Assembly (NCBI GenBank): GCA_964036045.1
Contig: OZ038397.1
Location: 20,151,742-20,215,741 of the forward strand
DNA: 64,000 bases
DNA from: Eutreptiella sp. 'Long Island Sound 2002'
Lineage: Eukaryota; Euglenozoa; Euglenophyceae; Eutreptiales; Eutreptiaceae
Direction of reading: 5' to 3'
The number at the start of each line of letters is the position of its first letter. Positions within the stretch are counted from its first letter, which is position 1. This document shows positions 57,501-64,000 of the stretch, in pieces. The position numbers were made by a program, and so were the translations under genes. The notes under the pieces were generated by a model, which had not been told where the DNA came from, made no database searches, and was given only the letters and a program-made list of their open reading frames with translations.

Positions 57501-60500
57501 GTTCCCAGTGTGCGCAATATTGCGCACAGTCAGCACATTTATGCACCTCTTTAACTTTTTCCCTCAAAAAATATACACAATGTCACTAAGGTTCTCAGTG
57601 TGCGCAATATTGCGCACAGTCACTACAATTATGCACATCTGTAACCTTTTCTCTCAAAAAGTATACTCAATGTCACTAAAGTTCTAGTGTGCGCAATATT
57701 GCGCACAGTCAGTACAATTATGCACATCTGTAACCTTTTCCTTCAAAAAGTATACACAATGTCACTAAGGTTCTCAGTGTGCGCAATATTGCGCACAGTC
57801 AGCACAATTATGCACCTCTGTAACTCTTTCCCTCAAAAAATATACACAGTGTCACTAAGGTTCTCTCAGTGTGCGCAATATTGCGCACAGTCAGCACAAT
57901 TATGCACCTATGTAACTTTTTTCCTCAAAAAGTATACACAATGTCTCTAAGGTTCTCAGTGTGCGTAATATTGCGCACAGTCAGTACAATTATGCACATC
58001 TGTAACTTTTTCCCTCAAAAAGTATGCACAATGTCACTAAGGTTCTCGGTGTGCGCAATATTGCGCACAGTCAGTACAATTATGCACATCTGTAACTTTT
58101 TCCCTCAGAAAGTATACACAATGTCACTCAGGTTCTCAGTGTGCGCAAAATTGCGCACAGTCAGTACAATTATGCACATCTGTAACTTTTTTCCCTCAAA
58201 AAGTATACACAATGTCACTAAGGTTCTCGGTGTGCGCAATATTGCGCACAGTCAGTACAATTATGCACATCTGCAACTGTTTCCCTAAAAAAGTATACAC
58301 AATATCACTACGGTTCTCAGTGTGCGCAATGTTGCGCACAGTCAGTACAATTATGCACATCTGTAACCTTTTCCCTCAAAAAGTATACACAATGTCACTA
58401 AGGTTCTCAGTGTGCGCAATATTGCGCACAGTCAGCACATTTATGCACCTCTTTAACTTTTTCCCTCAAAAAATATACACAGTGTCACTAAGATTCTCAG
58501 TGTGCGCAATATTGCGCACAGTCAGTACAATTATGCACCTCTGTAACTTTTTCCCTCAAAAAAAATACAGAATGTCACTAAGGTTCCCATTGTGCGCCAT
58601 ATTGCGCACAGTCAGTACAATTATGCACATCTGTAACTTTGTCCCTCAAAAAGTATACACAATGTCACTAAAGTTCTCAGCGTGCGCAATGTTGCGCACA
58701 GTCAGCACAATTATGCACCTCTGTAACTTTTTCCCTCAAAAAATATACACAGTGTCACTAACGTTCTCAGTGTGCGCAATATTGCGCACAGTCAGCACAC
58801 TTATGCACTTCTGTAACTTTTTCCCTCCAGAAATATACACAATGTCACTAAGGTTCTCAGTGTGCGCAATGTTTGCACAGTCAGTACAATTGTGCAGCTC
58901 TGTAACTTTTTCCCTCAAAAAGTATACATAATGTCACTAAGGTTCTCAGTGTGCGCAATATTGCGCACAGTCAGCACAATTATGCACATCTGTAACTTTT
59001 CCACCAAAAAGTATACACAGTGTCACTAAGGTTCTCAGTGAGCGCAATATTGCGCACAGTCAGCACAATTATGCACATCTATTACCTTTCTCCTCAAAAA
59101 GTAGACACAGTGTCACTAAGGTTCCCAGTGTGCGGAATATTGCGCACAGTCGGCACAATTATGCACCTCTGTAACTTTTTCCCTCAAAAATTATACACAA
59201 TGTCACTAAGCTTCCCAGTGTGCGCAATATTGCGCACAGTCAGCACAATTATGCACATCTGTAACCTTTTCCTTCAAAAAATATACACAATGTCACTAAG
59301 GTTCTCAGTGTGCGCAATATTGCGCACAGTCAGCACAATTATGCACATCTGTAACCTTTTCCATCAAAAAGTATACACAATGTCACCAAGGTTCTCAGTG
59401 TGCGCAATATTGCGCACAGTCAGCACAATTTTGCACCTCCGTAACTTTTTCCCTCAAAAAATATACACAGTATCACTAAGGTTCTCAGTGTGCGCAATAT
59501 TGCGCACAGTCAGCACAATTATGCACCTCTGTAACTTTTTCCCTCAAAAAATATACACAATGTCACTAAGGTTCCCAGTTTGCGCAATATTGCGCACAGT
59601 CAGCACAATTATGCACCTCTATCACTTTTTCCCTCAAAAAGTATACACAATGTCAGTAAGGTTCCCAGTGTGCGCAATATTGCGCACAGTCAGCACAATT
59701 ATGCACCTCTGTAACTTTTTCCCTCAAATAATATACACAATGTCACTAAGGTTCCCAGTGTGCGCAATATTGCGCACAGTCAGCACAATTATGCACCTAT
59801 GTAACTTTTTCCCTCAAAAAGTATACACAATGTCACTAAGGTTCTCAGTGTGCGTAATATTGCGCACAGTCAGTACAATTATGCACATCTGTAACTTTTT
59901 CCCTCAAAAAGTATACACAATGTCACTAAGGTTCTCAGTGTGCGCAATATTGCGCACAGTCAGCACAATTATGCACATCTGTAACTTTTTCCCTCAAAAA
60001 GTATACACAATGTCACTAACGTTCTCAGTGTGTGCAATATTGCGCACAGTCAGCACAATTATGCACCTCTGTAACTTTTTCCCTCAAAAAATATGCACAG
60101 TGTCACTAAGGTTCCCAGTGTGCGCAATGTTGCGCACAGTCAGCACAATTATGCACCTCTATAACTTTTCGCCTCAAAAAATATACACAATGTCACTAAG
60201 ATTCTCAGTGTGCGCAATATTGCGCACAGTCACTACAATTATGCACATCTGTAACCTTTTCTCTCAAAAAGTATACTCAATGTCACTAAGGTTCTAGTGT
60301 GCGCAATATTGCGCACAGTCAGCACAATTATGCACCTCTGTAACCTTTCCCTTCAAAAAGTATACACAATGTCCCTAAGGTTCTCAGTGTGCGCAATATT
60401 GCGCACAGTCAGCACAATTATGCACATCTGTAACTTTTTCCCTCAAAAAGTATACACAATGTCACTAAGGTTCTCAGTGTGCGCAATATTGCGCACAGTC

Positions 60501-63500
60501 AGCACAATTATGCACCTCTGTAACCTTTTCTTTCAATAAGTATACACAATGTCCCTAAGGTTCTCAGTGTGCGCAATATTGCGCACAGTCAGCACAATTA
60601 TGCACATCTGTAACTTTTTCCCTCAAAAAGTATACACAATGTCACTAAGGTTCTCAGTGTGTGCAATATTGCGCACAGTCAGCACAATTATGCACCTCTG
60701 TAACTTTTTCCATCAAAAAATATGCACAGTGTCACTAAGGTTCCCAGTGTGCGCAATATTGCGCACAGTCAGTACAATTATGCACATCTGTAACTTTTTC
60801 CCTCAGAAAGTATACACAATGTCACTAAGGTTCTCAGTGTGCGCAATATTGTGCACAGTCAGTACAATTATGCACATCTGTAACTTTTTTCCCTCAAAAA
60901 GTATACACAATGTCACTAAGGTTCTCGGTGTGCGCAATATTGCGCACAGTCAGCACAATTATGCACATCTGCAACTTTTTCCCTAAAAAAGTATACACAA
61001 TATCAATACGGTTCTCAGTGTGCGCAATGTTGCGCACAGTCAGTACAATTATGCACATCTGTAACCTTTTCTCTCAAAAAGTATACACAATGTCACTAAG
61101 GTTCTCAGTGTGCGCAATATTGCGCACAGTCAGCACATTTATGCACCTCTGTAACTCTTTCCGTCAAAAAATATGCACAGTGTCACTAAGGTTCCCAGTG
61201 TGCGCAATATTGCGCACAGTCACTACAATTATGCACATCTGTAACCTTTTCTCTCAAAAAGTATACTCAATGTCACTAAGGTTCTCAGTGTGCGCAATAT
61301 TGCGCACAGTCAACACAATTATGCACATCTATACCTTTTTCCCTCAAAAAATATGCACAGTGTCACTAAGGTTCTCAGTGTGCGCAATATTGCGCACAGT
61401 CAGCACAATTATGCACCTCTTTAACTTTTTCCCTCAAAAAATATACACAATGTCACTAAGGTTCTCAGTGTGCGCAATATTGCGCACAGTCACTACAATT
61501 ATGCACATCTGTAACCTTTTCTCTCAAAAAGTATACTCAATGTCACTAAGGTTCTAGTGTGCGCAATATTGCGCACAGTCAGTACAATTATGCACATCTG
61601 CAACCTTTTCCTTCAAAAAGTATACACAATGTCACTAAGGTTCTCAGTGTGCGCAATATTGCGCACAGTCAGCACAATTATGCACCTCTGTAACTCTTTC
61701 CCTCAAAAAATATACACAGTGTCACTAAGGTTCTCTCAGTGTGCGCAATATTGCGCACAGTCAGCACAATTATGCACCTATGTAACTTTTTTCCTCAAAA
61801 AGTATACACAATGTCACTAAGGTTCTCAGTGTGCGTAATATTGCGCACAGTCAGTACAATTATGCACATCTGTAACTTTTTCCCTCAAAAAGTATGCACA
61901 ATGTCACTAAGGTTCTCGGTGTGCGCAATATTGCGCACAGTCAGTACAATTATGCACATCTGTAACTTTTTCCCTCAGAAAGTATACACAATGTCACTAA
62001 GGTTCTCAGTGTGCGCAAAATTGCGCACAGTCAGTACAATTATGCACATCTGTAACTTTTTTCCCTCAAAAAGTATACACAATGTCACTAAGGTTCTCGG
62101 TGTGCGCAATATTGCGCACAGTCAGTACAATTATGCACATCTGCAACGTTTTCCCTAAAAAAGTATACACAATATCACTACGGTTCTCAGTGTGCGCAAT
62201 GTTGCGCACAGTCAGTACAATTATGCACATCTGTAACCTTTTCCCTCAAAAAGTATACACAATGTCACTAAGGTTCTCAGTGTGCGCAATATTGCGCACA
62301 GTCAGCACATTTATGCACCTCTTTAACTTTTTCCCTCAAAAAATATACACAGTGTCACTAAGATTCTCAGTGTGCGCAATATTGCGCACAGTCAGTACAA
62401 TTATGCACCTCTGTAACTTTTTCCCGCAAAAAATATACCCAATGTCACTAAAGTTCTCAGTGTGCGCAATATTGCGCACAGTCAGTACAATTATGCACCT
62501 CTGTAACTTTTTCCCTCAAAAAAAATACAGAATGTCACTGAGGTTCTCAGTGTGCGCAATATTGCGCACAGTCAGTACAATTTTGCACCTCTGTAACCTT
62601 TTCCCTCAAAAAATATACCCAATGTCACTAAAGTTCTCAGTGTGCGCAATATTGCGCACAGTCAGTACAATTATGCACCTCTGTAACTTTTTCCCTCAAA
62701 AAAAATACAGAATGTCACTGAGGTTCTCAGTGTGCGCAATATTGCGCACAGTCAGTACAATTATGCACCTCTGTAACCTTTTCCCTCAAAAAATATACAC
62801 AATGTCACTAAAGTTCTCAGTGTGCGCAATATTGCGCACAGTCAGCACAATCATGCACCTCTGTAACTTTTTCCCTCAAAAAATATACACAATGTCACTA
62901 AGGTTCCCATTGTGCGCCATGTTGCGCACAGTCAGTACAATTATGCACATCTGTAACTTTGTCCCTCAAAAAGTATACACAATGTCACTAAAGTTCTCAG
63001 CGTGCGCAATGTTGCGCACAGTCAGCACAATTATGCACCTCTGTAACTTTTTCCCTCAAAAAATATACACAGTGTCACTAACGTTCTCAGTGTGCGCAAT
63101 ATTGCGCACAGTCAGCACACTTATGCACTTCTGTAACTTTTTCCCTCCAGAAATATACACAATGTCACTAAGGTTCTCAGTGTGCGCAATGTTTTGCACA
63201 GTCAGTACAATTATGCACCTCTGTAACTTTTTCCCTCAAAAAGTATACATAATGTCACTAAGGTTCTCAGTGTGCGCAATATTGCGCACAGTCAGCACAA
63301 TTATGCACATCTGTAACTTTTCCCCCGAAAAGTATACACAGTGTCACTAAGGTTCTCAGTGAGCGCAATATTGCGCACAGTCAGCACAATTATGCACATC
63401 TATTACCTTTCTCCTCAAAAAGTAGACACAGTGTCACTAAGGTTCCCAGTGTGCGGAATATTGCGCACAGTCGGCACAATTATGCACCTCTGTAACTTTT

Positions 63501-64000
63501 TCCCTCAAAAATTATACACAATGTCACTAAGCTTCCCAGTGTGCGCAATATTGCGCACAGTCAGCACAATTATGCACATCTGTAACCTTTTCCGTCAAAA
63601 AGTATACACAATGTCACCAAGGTTCTCAGTGTGCGCAATATTGCGCACAGTCAGCACAATTTTGCACCTCCGTAACTTTTTCCCTCAAAAAATATACACA
63701 GTATCACTAAGGTTCTCAGTGTGCGCAATATTGCGCACAGTCAGCACAATTATGCACCTCTGTAACTTTTTCCCTCAAAAAATATACACAATGTCACTAA
63801 GGTTCCCAGTTTGCGCAATATTGCGCACAGTCAGCACAATTATGCACCTCTATCACTTTTTCCCTCAAAAAGTATACACAATGTCACTAAGGTTCCCAGT
63901 GTGCGCAATATTGCGCACAGTCAGCACAATTATGCACCTCTGTAACTTTTTCCCTTAAATAATATACACAATGTCACTAAGGTTCCCAGTGTGCGCAATA
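42516..64000 (+). repeat. 90-bp satellite, main array (about 238 units, runs off the window)
   Basis: Each unit is mostly 90 bp and contains the palindrome TGTGCGCAATATTGCGCACA, then CAGTCAGCACAATTATGCAC, a pyrimidine stretch and GTATACAC. Higher-order repeats are visible. A marker (AATCTGG) recurs at 43091, 44889 and 46687 (1798-bp period, 20 units). Markers near 57863 and 61733 are 3870 bp apart (43 units). A four-unit block near 48840 is repeated at 49200. Because 90 is divisible by 30 codons, 30-residue repeat frames of up to 542 codons appear. They are broken by 1-2-bp length variants and are not called genes. Confidence 0.95.

Noticed and set aside
33220-64000. CRISPR-like array
   Set aside because: Units are contiguous satellite monomers without unique spacers, in a eukaryotic context and without cas genes.

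Overview
The window is nuclear DNA from a eukaryote with a large, repeat-dominated genome. There are no bacterial features: no operons, no Shine-Dalgarno sites, no rRNA or tRNA genes. Two clues point to an opisthokont, probably a non-vertebrate animal or a close relative. The eEF1A-like gene carries the roughly 12-residue insertion known from animal and fungal eEF1A. The primer-binding sites of both LTR elements match the animal-type initiator Met-tRNA 3' end (TGGTAGCAGAGG), not the plant type. Both are inferences from single loci, and transfer cannot be excluded.

Layout. (1) 1-1447: flanking DNA with a possible 3'-terminal exon. (2) 1448-23473: a decayed Ty3/gypsy chromodomain element (A) on the minus strand, with 686-bp LTRs and an ATTTG target duplication. 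A second, intact Ty3/gypsy element (B, 6397-17214, minus) is nested in it, with apparently identical 523-bp LTRs and a CAGTG duplication. B sits inside A's pol between RNase H and integrase. (3) 23474-29595: two ~0.7-kb direct repeats flank a zinc-finger ORF (minus) and an eEF1A-like gene (plus). (4) 29596-33216: a broken integrase fragment, an unrecognised minus-strand ORF, a Crypton-like tyrosine recombinase and a small unknown ORF. (5) 33220-64000 and beyond: a 90-bp satellite, interrupted at 33984-42515 by an 8.5-kb GC-rich insertion that holds an almost T-free strand and 25 copies of a ~209-bp minisatellite.

How the parts work together. Element B appears complete: promoter-bearing LTRs, PBS, polypurine tract, gag, then protease, a phage-Dam-like domain, RT, RNase H, integrase and chromodomain. 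Gag and pol lie in one frame separated by a single UAG, with an 8-bp stem-loop 11 nt downstream, which suggests stop-codon readthrough. The diverged element A has the same gag-UAG-protease arrangement and the same NPPF-containing domain between protease and RT, so both look like lineage traits. B's LTR contains the gag start codon, so its 3' LTR also opens a chimeric ORF into A's stranded integrase.

The long ORFs in the 209-bp and 90-bp arrays are treated as by-products of composition and period, not as genes.
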